From NCBI GenBank assembly GCA_021779195.1, contig JAJYBB010000001.1:1-64000 (forward strand): DNA of 64,000 nucleotides, given 5' to 3'. Positions within the stretch are counted from its first letter, which is position 1, and each line of letters opens with the position of its first letter. The notes beneath the pieces are model-generated. The model saw nothing but the letters and a program-made list of their open reading frames with translations. It had not been told where the DNA came from and did not search any database. The DNA is from Bacteroidota bacterium (lineage in GTDB: Bacteria; Bacteroidota; Bacteroidia; Bacteroidales; Paludibacteraceae). Below are positions 1 through 8,804 of the stretch, in pieces. The translations under genes were made by a program, and so were the position numbers.

Positions 1-107
1 TCCGATCTCTTTGGCTCCATCATCGACACAATCGACGCAGATAATTTTTTTTGATTCAAATCAGTTTTTTTTGATAAAGTAGTAGATTTTTGCATAGGCA
101 TTTTCAT
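1..107 (-). CDS. N-terminus of an unidentified protein, cut by window edge
   Basis: An open frame runs leftward from an ATG at 107-105 to the window edge, encoding MKMPMQKSTTLSKKTDLNQK and about fifteen more residues without a stop. An A-rich stretch (AATAAAACA) precedes the ATG, which is usual for this genome. It lies 120 bases downstream of the sigma-factor gene on the same strand and could be co-transcribed with it. The visible part is lysine-rich and polar with no membrane segment. Too little is present to assign a family, and it could be chance open frame. Confidence 0.35.
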   Translation of the reverse strand, partial: MKMPMQKSTTLSKKTDLNQKKLSASIVSMMEPKRS

Positions 108-227
108 TGTTTTATTATTAAAACGATGCAAAATGCATAATAGTATATTGGTTGGTCAATTTTTTTTGAAATTAACAAGCAATCAAAAACTACTTCTATC
201 AATAAATTATATAAATCAGATTATTAA

Positions 228-821
228 TTATTTTAATTCAAGGTGGACATTTTTTTCCGTTGCAATCCGGCGCATGTTTAGTAAAGCATATCGCATACGT
301 CCCAAAGCAGTATTAATACTCACATCAGTTATCTCGGCAATTTCCTTGAAACTTAAATCTTGAAAAAACCGCATACGTACCACATCTTGCTGTGAATCAG
401 GCAAATATTCAATAAGTTGAACCACATCCAAAAGTACCTGTTCGTTCGAAAGGATATCTTCAATACTTTTTTCGGAAAGTTTGGCATTGTTCAAAATATC
501 GTAATTAACCGCGTTAGCCGAGAAAGTATTTTCGTTTTTTTCACGTCGAAAATAATCGATCATAAGATTATGTGCAATTCGATTGAGCCATGATAAAAAC
601 CGTCCCGATTCAACATATTTTCCATGCTGAATGGTTGAAATTGCTTTCACGAATGTGTCCTGAAATATATCCTCGGTAAGTTCCCGATCACGAACAATCA
701 TATAAATATAACTGTATAATTTTGAATTATAACGTGAAAGGAGAATTTCGAACGCCTGATTTATGCCTGATTCATACAATTTTACCAATTCTTCATCGGT
801 CAATTGATTGATATTTTCCAT
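228..821 (-). CDS. ECF-family RNA polymerase sigma-70 factor
   Basis: 197-aa extracytoplasmic-function sigma factor that would direct core RNA polymerase to a specific promoter set. Region 2 is visible at about residues 25-95 (TEDIFQDTFVKAI, then the basic FLSWLNRIAHNLMIDYFRR). Region 4, a helix-turn-helix, is at about 135-190 (LPDSQQDVVRMRFFQDLSFKEIAEI, here split as the -35-recognition helix). The length is normal for the family. The start is the ATG at 821, preceded by a TAnnTTTG box at 911-904. No anti-sigma gene is visible next to it; the gene downstream is cut by the window edge. Its stimulus and regulon are unknown. Confidence 0.9.
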   Translation of the reverse strand: MENINQLTDEELVKLYESGINQAFEILLSRYNSKLYSYIYMIVRDRELTEDIFQDTFVKAISTIQHGKYVESGRFLSWLNRIAHNLMIDYFRREKNENTFSANAVNYDILNNAKLSEKSIEDILSNEQVLLDVVQLIEYLPDSQQDVVRMRFFQDLSFKEIAEITDVSINTALGRMRYALLNMRRIATEKNVHLELK

Positions 822-1205
822 TACTTGTAATTTTGAGGTTATAAGTAATTATTTACTATAGGCGTATCGAATTTGAAGGTTAAACTTGTAATATTTGAGA
901 TTGCAAATATAATGATAGTTTTGAAAAGAAAAATTTTATTGAAGACAAAAAATGAAAACAAAATGTTAATATATATTGTAGTGTTAAATTATAGCGTTAA
1001 ATAAATCAGACTAAAAAGTTAATTATATGATTAATAAATAGATATGAATTTTAAAATGTTTAGTACAATTCGGAATTTAGTTTTTACTATTCAAAACATC
1101 TAACAAGTTTCAAAAACCTGTCAAGTGTAATTCAAATTAGAATATGGGGCATTTCTTTCAATATGAACTATTTTATGATAAATTCTTATGATAAAATAAA
1201 TGCTA
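822..1205. other. Intergenic region between ECF sigma factor and RlmI-like gene
   Basis: About 380 very AT-rich bases. Apart from the -7 box near 904-911 that serves the leftward sigma factor, no convincing gene, RNA, repeat or strong hairpin was seen. Short open frames that enter it overlap the methyltransferase gene in another frame. Confidence 0.6.
904..911 (-). promoter_or_regulatory. -7 box upstream of ECF sigma factor
   Basis: TATATTTG on the minus strand matches the Bacteroidota -7 consensus TAnnTTTG and lies about 83 bases before the start codon of the sigma factor. A clear -33 TTTG at the expected distance was not found. Confidence 0.5.
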
Positions 1206-2384
1206 TTATTCAACCCATAGCACCAACCCTTTGAGATATTCACCTTCGGGATGGTAGATATTGATGGGATGATCTGCTGGTTGTGTAAGCTGGTGTAAAA
1301 TTCTAACATTTCGTCCACAAGAGGCGGCTGCACTAAATACAGCCAATCGGAATTGATCTTTGGTAATTACTTGTGAGCAGGAGAAAGTGAACAAGATTCC
1401 ACCGGGTTTAATTTGTTCAATTGCTTTGGCATTCAGTCGCTTATAACCCTTTAGTGCATTGTGTATAGCTTCGCGATGTTTTGCAAAAGCCGGAGGATCG
1501 AGAATAATTAAATCATATTTTTGATTATTTGACTGAAAAAATTTAAACGCATCTTCAGCAAAAGAAGCATGATGGGTATTGTTTGGAAAATTCAGCGCAA
1601 CATTCGAGTTGGTCAACTCTATCGCTTTTGCCGAACTATCTACTGAATGCACCAACTTAGCTCCGCCACGAAGCGCATACACCGAAAAACCGCCCGTGTA
1701 ACAAAACATATTCAGAACAGATTTACCGGTGGCATAATGTTCGAGTAAAGAGCGGTTATCCCGTTGATCAACAAAAAAGCCTGTTTTCTGTCCTCTCAAC
1801 CAATCAACTTGAAATTGAAGCCCGTTTTCAATTGCCTGTAATTTTTCTGAAACGTTTCCAATTAAATACCCATCCTCAGGTTCAATGGCAGCTTTAAAAG
1901 GTAATGTGGTTTCAGATTTATAATAAATATTTTTAACTTCAGGAACGATTTTCACAATGGATAGCGCCAGTTGCTTCCTAATTTCATGCATTCCCACCGA
2001 ATGTGCCTGCATCACAGCAGTATCATCATAAACATCAACAATTAAACCGGGTAGCATATCGCCTTCACCGTGAATTAAACGGTACGTGTTATTTTTGGTT
2101 GCAAGTACCAAACCCAGTGATTTTCTTAATTCGTAAGCCTGTTGAATTTTTTGATCCCAGAAATCAGTATCGATAGATTTATGCTGAAACGAAAGCACCC
2201 GAACGGCAATACTCCCAACTTGATAATGTCCTAAAGCTAAAAAATTACGTTGATGATCGACAACTTCAACTATCTCGCCTTCAGACGGTTTACCTTCTAT
2301 ATGAAGTATGGCACCTGAAAATACCCAAGGGTGGAATCGTTGTAAACTTTCTTCTTTTTTTGGTTTTAAAATAATTGAAATCAT
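1206..2384 (-). CDS. rlmI: Class I SAM-dependent rRNA methyltransferase, RlmI-like
   Basis: 392-aa protein of the PUA-plus-Rossmann methyltransferase family typified by RlmI, which methylates C5 of a cytosine in 23S rRNA. The N-terminal PUA-like RNA-binding part is about residues 1-75. The SAM site is FCYTGGFSVYAL at about 228-240. The motif IV segment LDPPAFAKHR is at about 296-305. A catalytic-type cysteine segment FTFSCSQ is at about 334-340. It is the last gene of a leftward group (DUF5063, exonuclease, this gene), 45 bases after the exonuclease. Exact target base is inferred from the family only. Confidence 0.88.
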   Translation of the reverse strand: MISIILKPKKEESLQRFHPWVFSGAILHIEGKPSEGEIVEVVDHQRNFLALGHYQVGSIAVRVLSFQHKSIDTDFWDQKIQQAYELRKSLGLVLATKNNTYRLIHGEGDMLPGLIVDVYDDTAVMQAHSVGMHEIRKQLALSIVKIVPEVKNIYYKSETTLPFKAAIEPEDGYLIGNVSEKLQAIENGLQFQVDWLRGQKTGFFVDQRDNRSLLEHYATGKSVLNMFCYTGGFSVYALRGGAKLVHSVDSSAKAIELTNSNVALNFPNNTHHASFAEDAFKFFQSNNQKYDLIILDPPAFAKHREAIHNALKGYKRLNAKAIEQIKPGGILFTFSCSQVITKDQFRLAVFSAAASCGRNVRILHQLTQPADHPINIYHPEGEYLKGLVLWVE

Positions 2385-2429
2385 ATTTATCGTGGAATAT
2401 TATGCAGATTTGTAGTATTACTCATTGAT

Positions 2430-3101
2430 CTATTCGGTTTTATGATCAGAAATTGTCAAAGAGTTGTTAATTGCTTGTTCAGGCATATTATCTAACACAA
2501 TTTTTTCAATTTGCTTTTTACTGAGTTTTTTTTCTTTCAAAAGCTGTAAGTAAATTTGTAAACTTGCCCAGGCATCGGTAGCAGCATATCGAATTTGGTG
2601 CTCAGACAAATCGTCATTTTCCCAATTGGTAAGTCGTTGGGCTTTAGAAATTTTTTTATCAAAAAGAATAGCATAAATTTTTTGAAGACTCAGTTCGAGT
2701 ATTCCGTAATCTTTTGCAATAGTTTGTATATCAATAAAATTTCCGGGTTTTAAAGGTAAATGTTTGTTTAAAGCGGCAATATCGTCGCGTAGAGAAAGTC
2801 CGATTTTTGCAATCTTTACATCCGCCATTAAATCAGCTAATGGCATTGGAAAGCCAATTTTATTTAATCGAAACAAGTAACAATGATCTAAAGTTGAAAG
2901 TTGTAGCAATGAAACTTTATGAAAAGTTCCTCGTGTAAATGATGGTTTTGTTTCAGTGTCAATTCCAATTCTGCGGTATTTTCTTAATTCGTCAATTGCC
3001 TGTTGTACACATTCAGGATCGTCCACAATCGTAATCTTCCCATCGAACAAAATAACAGGCAACAAATTAACTTCTTCCTTGGTTATTTTAGGTCTAATCA
3101 T
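2430..3101 (-). CDS. 3'-5' exonuclease domain protein (DnaQ/RNase D-like)
   Basis: 223-aa protein with the DEDD-type exonuclease fold. The first acidic motif is GIDTETKPS at about residues 46-54. A middle DIQTIAKDYG segment carries a further acidic residue. The closing motif YAATDAWASLQIY is at about 172-184. The aspartates and glutamate would bind two metal ions for hydrolytic removal of 3' nucleotides from RNA or DNA. It lacks the HRDC domain of RNase D. It begins 9 bases after the DUF5063 gene, pointing to one operon with the rRNA methyltransferase and hinting at an RNA-related role (inference). Confidence 0.85.
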   Translation of the reverse strand: MIRPKITKEEVNLLPVILFDGKITIVDDPECVQQAIDELRKYRRIGIDTETKPSFTRGTFHKVSLLQLSTLDHCYLFRLNKIGFPMPLADLMADVKIAKIGLSLRDDIAALNKHLPLKPGNFIDIQTIAKDYGILELSLQKIYAILFDKKISKAQRLTNWENDDLSEHQIRYAATDAWASLQIYLQLLKEKKLSKKQIEKIVLDNMPEQAINNSLTISDHKTE

Positions 3102-3110
3102 ATCATTTAT

Positions 3111-3752
3111 TTACAACAAATTGTTCAATTCATCGTTATCATCGTCTTTTAAGAATTGCAAAAAAGAATTTCGATCGATCGATGGATGGTTTTCATTTAG
3201 TAATGTTTCTTCGGCTTGCAGTTCGAAATCATCGCTGTATCTAACAGCATGTAATGCGCGCAAGGCATTCAGCAGTTTCTGTCCCCAATGTTGCGTGAAA
3301 GCGACTAGGCATGCTGTAAGTGCATCATTCATAATGTCGACATCCGCCAATTGGTAATTGGCAGCAAAATCTTTCAATTCTTGATAAATATCTGCCAAAT
3401 CTTCAGAGACAAAAGCGGCAATTGGCGTGTCGCTCAAGGCAATGTCTGGATGAAACACTTCGAGATAAGAATCGGCACTTCCGAGCAATTGTTGGGTTTG
3501 CTCACGGATAAACTGATAATCTTCCTCGGTAACAAAACGTTCGGGTAAATCATCGAAAACAGGCTCCGGTATTTCTAACATTGAAGCCTTTAAATATAAA
3601 AAAGGCAATAATTGAACCGATTTACGAACAAAATCGTTTAATGAAAATTCAGTAACGTGTTCCATAAAAAGACAAGTTTCAGCAGCAACGGTTACAAATT
3701 CGATAACATTGGGGCTGTAAACCACATGATCGGGCAATTGGTCTAAATCCAT
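3111..3752 (-). CDS. DUF5063 domain-containing protein
   Basis: 213-aa acidic, helix-rich soluble protein of the Bacteroidota family DUF5063, whose function is not known. No signal peptide, membrane segment or catalytic motif is visible. The C-terminus is strongly acidic (LKDDDNDELNNLL). It is the first gene of a tight leftward group with an exonuclease and an RlmI-like methyltransferase, and a TAnnTTTG box lies 30 bases upstream of its ATG. This synteny is recurrent in the phylum to my knowledge, and suggests a role linked to RNA handling, which is inference. Confidence 0.8.
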   Translation of the reverse strand: MDLDQLPDHVVYSPNVIEFVTVAAETCLFMEHVTEFSLNDFVRKSVQLLPFLYLKASMLEIPEPVFDDLPERFVTEEDYQFIREQTQQLLGSADSYLEVFHPDIALSDTPIAAFVSEDLADIYQELKDFAANYQLADVDIMNDALTACLVAFTQHWGQKLLNALRALHAVRYSDDFELQAEETLLNENHPSIDRNSFLQFLKDDDNDELNNLL

Positions 3753-3781
3753 AACTTGATAAGTTTTGACAATTTAAGATG

Positions 3782-3789
3782 CAAAAGTA
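3782..3789 (-). promoter_or_regulatory. -7 box of the DUF5063/exonuclease/rlmI operon
   Basis: TACTTTTG on the minus strand, matching TAnnTTTG, 30 bases before the DUF5063 start. A TTG that could act as the -33 element is at 3816-3814, spacing about 24. Confidence 0.55.
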
Positions 3790-3976
3790 AGAAAAAATAA
3801 TGATCTTACCCTCCAATTATGTTGCTAATATGGATAAAATGGGAATGAAACGGATTGCACAAGAAATATTCACGAATCAGGAAATTTCAGTAAACATTAC
3901 CTAATTTTAAACTGTTATAAAAACGAGACGATTTAAGCATTTGTTGATTATTTATCTTTAAAAATTCAATTCTAAT

Positions 3977-4210
3977 ATGGAAGACCGATTAATAACATTA
4001 AGAAATTACGAAACAATTGTAGATGCTATGTTCGATCGAGAATTGCTTCAAGCGAATAATATTGAAAGTACCCTTAACAACGAGGATAGCGTAGAACTTC
4101 TGCCCATGTTTGGTGAATTAAATGAGGGATTGCGCATCATGGTTTTTGAAAAAGATTTTGAAAAGGCATTGCAGGTTTTGGATGAATATAATGCCTCATT
4201 GAATGAATAG
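3977..4210 (+). CDS. DUF2007 domain-containing protein
   Basis: 77-aa small soluble protein matching DUF2007, a family annotated as putative signal-transducing proteins with a ferredoxin-like fold. The pattern is an N-terminal strand (RLITLRNYET), a helix beginning VDAMFDRELLQANNIE, then LRIMVFEKDFEKALQVLDEY. The length is full for a single-domain member. It converges with folK, whose stop codon is 24 bases downstream. The biochemical role is unknown. Confidence 0.8.
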   Translation: MEDRLITLRNYETIVDAMFDRELLQANNIESTLNNEDSVELLPMFGELNEGLRIMVFEKDFEKALQVLDEYNASLNE

Positions 4211-4234
4211 ATTTCTCCATTGCCGGCATTTTAA

Positions 4235-4696
4235 TTATTTTCTTTTTTTGGCCATTTTCTTCAATTCTATTTTCGTTACAGGATGTATAAGTTGTGGGGC
4301 AACTTCTAATAAAGGAATCATCACAAAATCCCGCTCTGTCATTAATGGATGCGGGATTTTTAATGATGGCTCATCAACAATCAAATCGTCGTAAAGCAAA
4401 ATATCAATATCGATCAACCGATCAGAATAAACACCTTCAGTTTTACTAATTCTACCCAAATCACGTTCAATTTCCTGCGTTTTTGCTAATAATTCAAAAG
4501 GCGAAAGCGATGTCTCAATTTGCACAACAACATTAATAAAGTCATTTTCAGACTTAAAGCCCCATGCTTTTGATGTATGAAAATCAGATTGTTTTATTAA
4601 TCTTCCAGCCTCATTCGATAAACGACTGATTGCTGCCTTCATTTTTTGCATTTTATTTCCCAAATTTGAACCCAAACTTAAATATACAAACGGCAT
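4235..4696 (-). CDS. folK: 2-amino-4-hydroxy-6-hydroxymethyldihydropteridine diphosphokinase
   Basis: 153-aa HPPK, which transfers pyrophosphate from ATP to 6-hydroxymethyl-7,8-dihydropterin in folate biosynthesis (cytosol). The family start VYLSLGSNLGNK is at residues 4-15. The HPPK signature DRLIDIDILLYDD is at about 93-105, including the magnesium-binding aspartates. It is followed by IPHPLMTERDFVMIPL. Length is typical. It stands alone, with a TACTTTTG -7 box 24 bases upstream. Confidence 0.95.
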   Translation of the reverse strand: MPFVYLSLGSNLGNKMQKMKAAISRLSNEAGRLIKQSDFHTSKAWGFKSENDFINVVVQIETSLSPFELLAKTQEIERDLGRISKTEGVYSDRLIDIDILLYDDLIVDEPSLKIPHPLMTERDFVMIPLLEVAPQLIHPVTKIELKKMAKKRK

Positions 4697-4719
4697 GGCT
4701 GATGATAATTTTTTGATTA

Positions 4720-4727
4720 CAAAAGTA
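4720..4727 (-). promoter_or_regulatory. -7 box of folK
   Basis: TACTTTTG on the minus strand fits TAnnTTTG and lies 24 bases before the folK ATG, implying a short leader. Confidence 0.5.
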
Positions 4728-4900
4728 ATGTTTTTGGATGAGTCGGTAAAATTGAAATAAAGAAGTAATTCTGCTACTGACTGCCTTGAACTTAAAACTC
4801 GTCAGTATTTATGCTGACCTTTTGTCAGTATTTTGGTACGAAAATATAAAATGATTTGATGTTGACTGTCAAAATTTAAGAGATATTGAAAAATATCTGC

Positions 4901-4917
4901 TTGGCACAACCTTTGTA
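4901..4917 (+). promoter_or_regulatory. Sigma-54-like -24/-12 promoter upstream of dnaK
   Basis: TTGGCACAACCTTTGTA fits the sigma-54 consensus TGGCAC-N5-TTGCA, with TGGCAC perfect and one mismatch in the -12 half (TTGTA). It ends 62 bases before the dnaK ATG. The same 280-base gap holds repeated GTCAG/CTGAC motifs at about 4781-4830 that could bind a regulator. Whether RpoN uses this site is an inference from the match and position. Confidence 0.5.
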
Positions 4918-4978
4918 AACCAAAGAATCAAATCAAAGAATTTATACTGAAAACGTAAACATATAATTAATTAAAATC

Positions 4979-6895
4979 ATGGGAAAAATTATTGGAATTG
5001 ACTTAGGAACCACAAATTCGTGCGTTTCTGTAATGGAAGGTAACGAACCAATCGTTATCTCCAATAGCGAAGGAAAACGCACCACCCCTTCGGTTATTGG
5101 TTTCGTGGAAGGTGGCGAACGTAAAGTAGGTGATCCTGCTAAACGTCAAGCCATTACAAACCCAACAAAAACCGTATTTTCTATCAAACGTTTCATGGGA
5201 GAAACGTATGACCGGTTGACAAAAGAAATTGCGCGTGTACCTTATAAAGTGGTAAAAGGCGATAATAATACGGCTCGAGTTGATATTGATGGTCGTTTGT
5301 ACTCTCCACAGGAAATTTCGGCCATTATTCTGCAAAAAATGAAAAAAACTGCCGAGGATTATCTCGGACAGGAAGTTACAGATGCGGTTATCACTGTTCC
5401 CGCATATTTCAACGATTCACAACGACAGGCAACAAAAGAAGCCGGAGAAATTGCTGGATTGAACGTTCGCCGTATTATCAACGAACCGACTGCAGCTGCT
5501 TTAGCGTATGGACTTGACAAGACCAATAAAGACATGAAAATCGTGGTATTCGACTGCGGAGGAGGTACGCATGACGTTTCTGTTCTTGAGCTTGGAGATG
5601 GCGTATTTGAAGTTAAATCGACCGATGGAGATACTCACCTTGGTGGTGATGACTTTGACCATCGTATCATCGACTGGTTGGTTCAGGAATTTAAAAATGA
5701 AAACAGCGGAATTGATTTGAGTAAAGATCCAATGGCTTTGCAACGGTTGAAAGAAGCGGCTGAAAAAGCCAAAATCGAACTTTCGAACACCACCTCTTCA
5801 GAAATCAACTTACCATATATTATGCCGGTTGATGGTGTTCCTCGTCACTTAGTTCGTACATTGACCCGTGCAAAGTTTGAACAATTAATCGATGACTTGA
5901 TCCAACGTACAATTGACCCTTGCCGAACTGCTTTAAAAAATGCAGGTTTGACTATTAATGATATCAATGAAGTAATTTTGGTAGGTGGTTCAACCCGTAT
6001 TCCGGCTATCCAGACTGCTGTTGAAAAATTCTTTGGCAAAACTCCGTCAAAAGGTGTAAATCCAGATGAAGTAGTAGCTGTTGGAGCTGCTATTCAGGGT
6101 GGCGTTTTGAGCGGTGATGTAAAAGATGTGTTATTACTTGATGTAACTCCGCTTTCGCTTGGAATCGAAACAATGGGTGGTGTAATGACCAAACTGATTG
6201 AATCTAACACAACGATACCGACCAAAAAATCGGAAACATTTACGACGGCAGTCGACAACCAACCATCAGTTGAAATTCATGTGTTACAGGGGGAACGTCC
6301 TACGGCTATTCACAATAAATCGCTGGGTCGTTTTCATTTGGATGGCATTATGCCTTCACGTCGCGGTGAACCTCAAATCGAAGTAACTTTCGATATTGAT
6401 GCCAACGGTATTCTTCACGTTTCGGCCAAAGATAAAGCCACCGGCAAACAACAAAGTATCCGTATTGAAGCTTCTTCAGGTCTGAGCGATGCTGAGATCA
6501 AACGAATGAAAGACGAAGCTGCTGCCAATGCCGAAGCCGATGCAAAAGAAAAAGAACGTATAGACAAACTGAATCATGCCGATACACTGATTTTTCAGAC
6601 TGAAAAACAACTGAGTGAAATTGGCGATAAAATTCCTGCTGATAAAAAAGGTCCGATTGAAGCTGCGTTGGCAAAATTGAAAGAAGCTCATAAAGCTCAG
6701 GATATAGCAGGAATTGATGCTGCCACCAATGAAGTAAACGCTGCATTTCAGGCTGCCAGTCAGGAAATGTACAATGCTCAAAATGCACAAGGAGGTCAAG
6801 AAGCCGGACCACAAGATTTTGGAGAACAACAACAAAATCAGGGAGGTAACAAAGAAGGCGATGTAACTGATGTGGATTTTGAAGAAGTAAAATAA
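4979..6895 (+). CDS. dnaK: Molecular chaperone DnaK (Hsp70)
   Basis: 638-aa Hsp70, an ATP-driven chaperone that works with DnaJ and GrpE on unfolded proteins. The ATPase domain starts [13 protein letters not shown]. The second phosphate-binding loop is at about 192-200, the linker [13 protein letters not shown] is near 380-395, and the C-terminus is the usual acidic [11 protein letters not shown]. Length is normal. The loop reads [11 protein letters not shown]: the commonly seen Leu and Phe of DLGGGTFD are Cys193 and His198. It stands alone between a sigma-54-like promoter and a strong hairpin terminator, without dnaJ or grpE nearby. Confidence 0.98.
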   Translation: MGKIIGIDLGTTNSCVSVMEGNEPIVISNSEGKRTTPSVIGFVEGGERKVGDPAKRQAITNPTKTVFSIKRFMGETYDRLTKEIARVPYKVVKGDNNTARVDIDGRLYSPQEISAIILQKMKKTAEDYLGQEVTDAVITVPAYFNDSQRQATKEAGEIAGLNVRRIINEPTAAALAYGLDKTNKDMKIVVFDCGGGTHDVSVLELGDGVFEVKSTDGDTHLGGDDFDHRIIDWLVQEFKNENSGIDLSKDPMALQRLKEAAEKAKIELSNTTSSEINLPYIMPVDGVPRHLVRTLTRAKFEQLIDDLIQRTIDPCRTALKNAGLTINDINEVILVGGSTRIPAIQTAVEKFFGKTPSKGVNPDEVVAVGAAIQGGVLSGDVKDVLLLDVTPLSLGIETMGGVMTKLIESNTTIPTKKSETFTTAVDNQPSVEIHVLQGERPTAIHNKSLGRFHLDGIMPSRRGEPQIEVTFDIDANGILHVSAKDKATGKQQSIRIEASSGLSDAEIKRMKDEAAANAEADAKEKERIDKLNHADTLIFQTEKQLSEIGDKIPADKKGPIEAALAKLKEAHKAQDIAGIDAATNEVNAAFQAASQEMYNAQNAQGGQEAGPQDFGEQQQNQGGNKEGDVTDVDFEEVK

Positions 6896-6927
6896 AACCC
6901 GCTTATCCCGAAAAAGGACTTAAACAT

Positions 6928-6962
6928 ACACCGCTCAATTTGAAAATCAGATTGGGCGGTGT
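6928..6962 (+). terminator. Hairpin terminator after dnaK
   Basis: ACACCGCTCAAT and ATTGGGCGGTGT form a 12-bp stem with one G-U pair and an 11-base loop, 32 bases after the dnaK stop. It lies between convergent dnaK and the MFS gene. Confidence 0.75.
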
Positions 6963-7014
6963 TAATTAATCTTAATTCGCTATTTTGGATGATTTATTGT
7001 TAAAAATACGATAT

Positions 7015-8172
7015 TTACTTCTTTTTCAGGATCAATATCAGGGCTAAAAACGCCCAAAGTAGTAGTTGCCAGGTAACCATACTCCAACCGCCTTGTTGCC
7101 AACAAAAAAGCCCGACTGAAGTTCCTATAGCTCCTCCAACAAAAAAGGAGGTCATGTAGATCGTGTTGATCCGGCTATGCGATGTTTCGTCGAGTGAAAA
7201 TATAAGTGCTACATTGGTTACCTGCATGGCTTGTGCCCCAACATCGAGAAGTAAAACGGCAAGAACCAGAGCAATAACTGAAAATGGCAACAACTTCATA
7301 AGTACTAAACTGAACAAAATAATGGAAATAGCAAGCAGTAATGACCGGTTGGCATTACCTTTATCAGCTAATTTCCCGAAAACCGGCGCCATAGCCGCCC
7401 CTGCAATGGCTACTAATCCGAAAAGTCCGATACGATCGGAATGAAAAAAAAATGGCGATCCGCTGAGATGAAAGGTAAGTGTAGTCCAAAACGAACAAAA
7501 AACTCCAAATTGCAATGCTCCGATTAATGCTGTCTCGCGCAATAGCTGAAACCGTTTAATTTGCTCGAGCGCCGAACCCATTAACTTCCAATATGAACCG
7601 CTGAACTGAACCGGAACATTGGGTAAATATACTTTAAGCAAAATCGTTAACCCAACTATCATGACGGCTGAACTACCATACACGTACCGCCACCCAAGCC
7701 ATTCGGCTATAAAACCGCTGAACACCCTCGCAGCGAGAATGCCAATAAGGACACCTGTAAAAATTATGCCAACTGTTTTTCCTCGATTCAGCCGATCAAG
7801 ACCAGCAGCCATAGGCATTATAACTTGAACAGAAACGGACAAAAGCCCAACAAAAAAACTTAAAATCCATATCTGAATTATATTTATGGCTAATGTCATC
7901 AGCAATAGAACTGCAAATAAAGAGATGAACAGGATCAAAATCAGTGTCTTTTTATTCACTTTATCGCCTAAAGGAGTAATAAAAAACAAACCAAACCCGT
8001 ATCCTATCTGCGAAAGCATGGAGATAAGCCCTGCCTGTCCTTCTGATGCTTTAAATGATGTGGCTATTTCTTTCAGAATGGGCTGATTATAATAGATATT
8101 GGCAACTGCAACCCCTGCTGCAATTGCCATAAGCCGTATTTGAAATTTGGATAATGTTTTATTTTCGTTCAT
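7015..8172 (-). CDS. MFS transporter (AraJ/YdhP-like drug or sugar efflux family)
   Basis: 385-aa inner-membrane protein with about twelve hydrophobic segments, of the major facilitator superfamily. The N-terminal VANIYYNQPILKEIA pattern is characteristic of a bacterial efflux subgroup. A positively charged loop between segments 2 and 3 (GDKVNKKTLILI) is the family's motif A region. Substrate is unknown. It is a single gene facing dnaK, with a long repeat-bearing gap upstream. Confidence 0.85.
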   Translation of the reverse strand: MNENKTLSKFQIRLMAIAAGVAVANIYYNQPILKEIATSFKASEGQAGLISMLSQIGYGFGLFFITPLGDKVNKKTLILILFISLFAVLLLMTLAINIIQIWILSFFVGLLSVSVQVIMPMAAGLDRLNRGKTVGIIFTGVLIGILAARVFSGFIAEWLGWRYVYGSSAVMIVGLTILLKVYLPNVPVQFSGSYWKLMGSALEQIKRFQLLRETALIGALQFGVFCSFWTTLTFHLSGSPFFFHSDRIGLFGLVAIAGAAMAPVFGKLADKGNANRSLLLAISIILFSLVLMKLLPFSVIALVLAVLLLDVGAQAMQVTNVALIFSLDETSHSRINTIYMTSFFVGGAIGTSVGLFCWQQGGWSMVTWQLLLWAFLALILILKKK

Positions 8173-8804
8173 GAAGTATTTATTGGCTCTTTGAATCAGA
8201 TGTTCCTCTGGTTAGATTGTTTGGATTATGTATCATCTGCCTTTTACGGTAGAATATCGATAAAATACTGATCTGCAATTTAAAATTAATCATTAAATCT
8301 CTTTTCTAACCTGAAAATCTTGACTGATAATTTGAGAAAAATGGGGTAAACGATGATCACTTCAGGTTGAATAAATCCCATCGCTAAAAGATAGTTGTAA
8401 ATAAAATGAATATCCAAGCTGGTTTTAACCTTCCAAGTATTTCTGAAACTTGAATCAATGAATATAGATCTTTTAGAAATTTTCTGTGAGTTGAATTGTT
8501 CTAAAAAGTCATTCAGAAATTTACTGAGGCATAAATCAATGCGCGTCGTTCCCTCAGAAAATTTCTGAGGTTTGAATCAATGAATATCGAACCTTCAGAA
8601 AATTTCCGGAACTTGAATGGATACATATTGGTAAATCAAAAAAATCTGAGTGTTTAGTTTTGTATTATTTAAGTTTAGAGAAAATGTCTATTCTATTTCA
8701 TTTGAATCATTAGAGATCAAAAAATTTCAGAATTTCAAATTAACTCATCAGCTCGTCAGTTTATTTTACAAATCAACAGAGCCCTATCAGGAATCAAAAC
8801 AACA
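8173..8804. other. 632-base gene-free region containing tandem repeats
   Basis: Lies between the start of the leftward MFS gene and the end of leftward queG. Its middle is the degenerate 40-bp repeat described separately (8440-8640). An open frame at 8650-8856 runs into queG antisense and shows no protein-like features. No tRNA or clear promoter was recognised. Confidence 0.6.
8440..8640. repeat. Degenerate tandem repeat, about 40-bp unit, 4-5 copies
   Basis: Successive units start at about 8440, 8480, 8520, 8561 and 8602. Each begins TTTCTGA/TTTCTGT/TTACTGA/TTTCTGA/TTTCCGG, continues with a TTGAATCAATGAATAT-like core, and ends near TTCAGAAA. The junctions (TCAGAAA-TTTCTGA) are themselves palindromic, so each boundary can form a small hairpin. 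The units are diverged, with the middle ones more altered than the outer ones. Confidence 0.7.

Noticed and set aside
1121-1333. Leftward 70-aa open frame
   Set aside because: It overlaps the 3' end of the RlmI-like gene in a different frame and extends into AT-rich intergenic DNA.
6498-6812. Antisense frames inside dnaK
   Set aside because: Long open frames opposite dnaK are a by-product of its codon use and lack start signals and domain features.
8440-8640. CRISPR array
   Set aside because: The repeat diverges along its whole length, there are no unique spacers of constant size and no cas genes are present.
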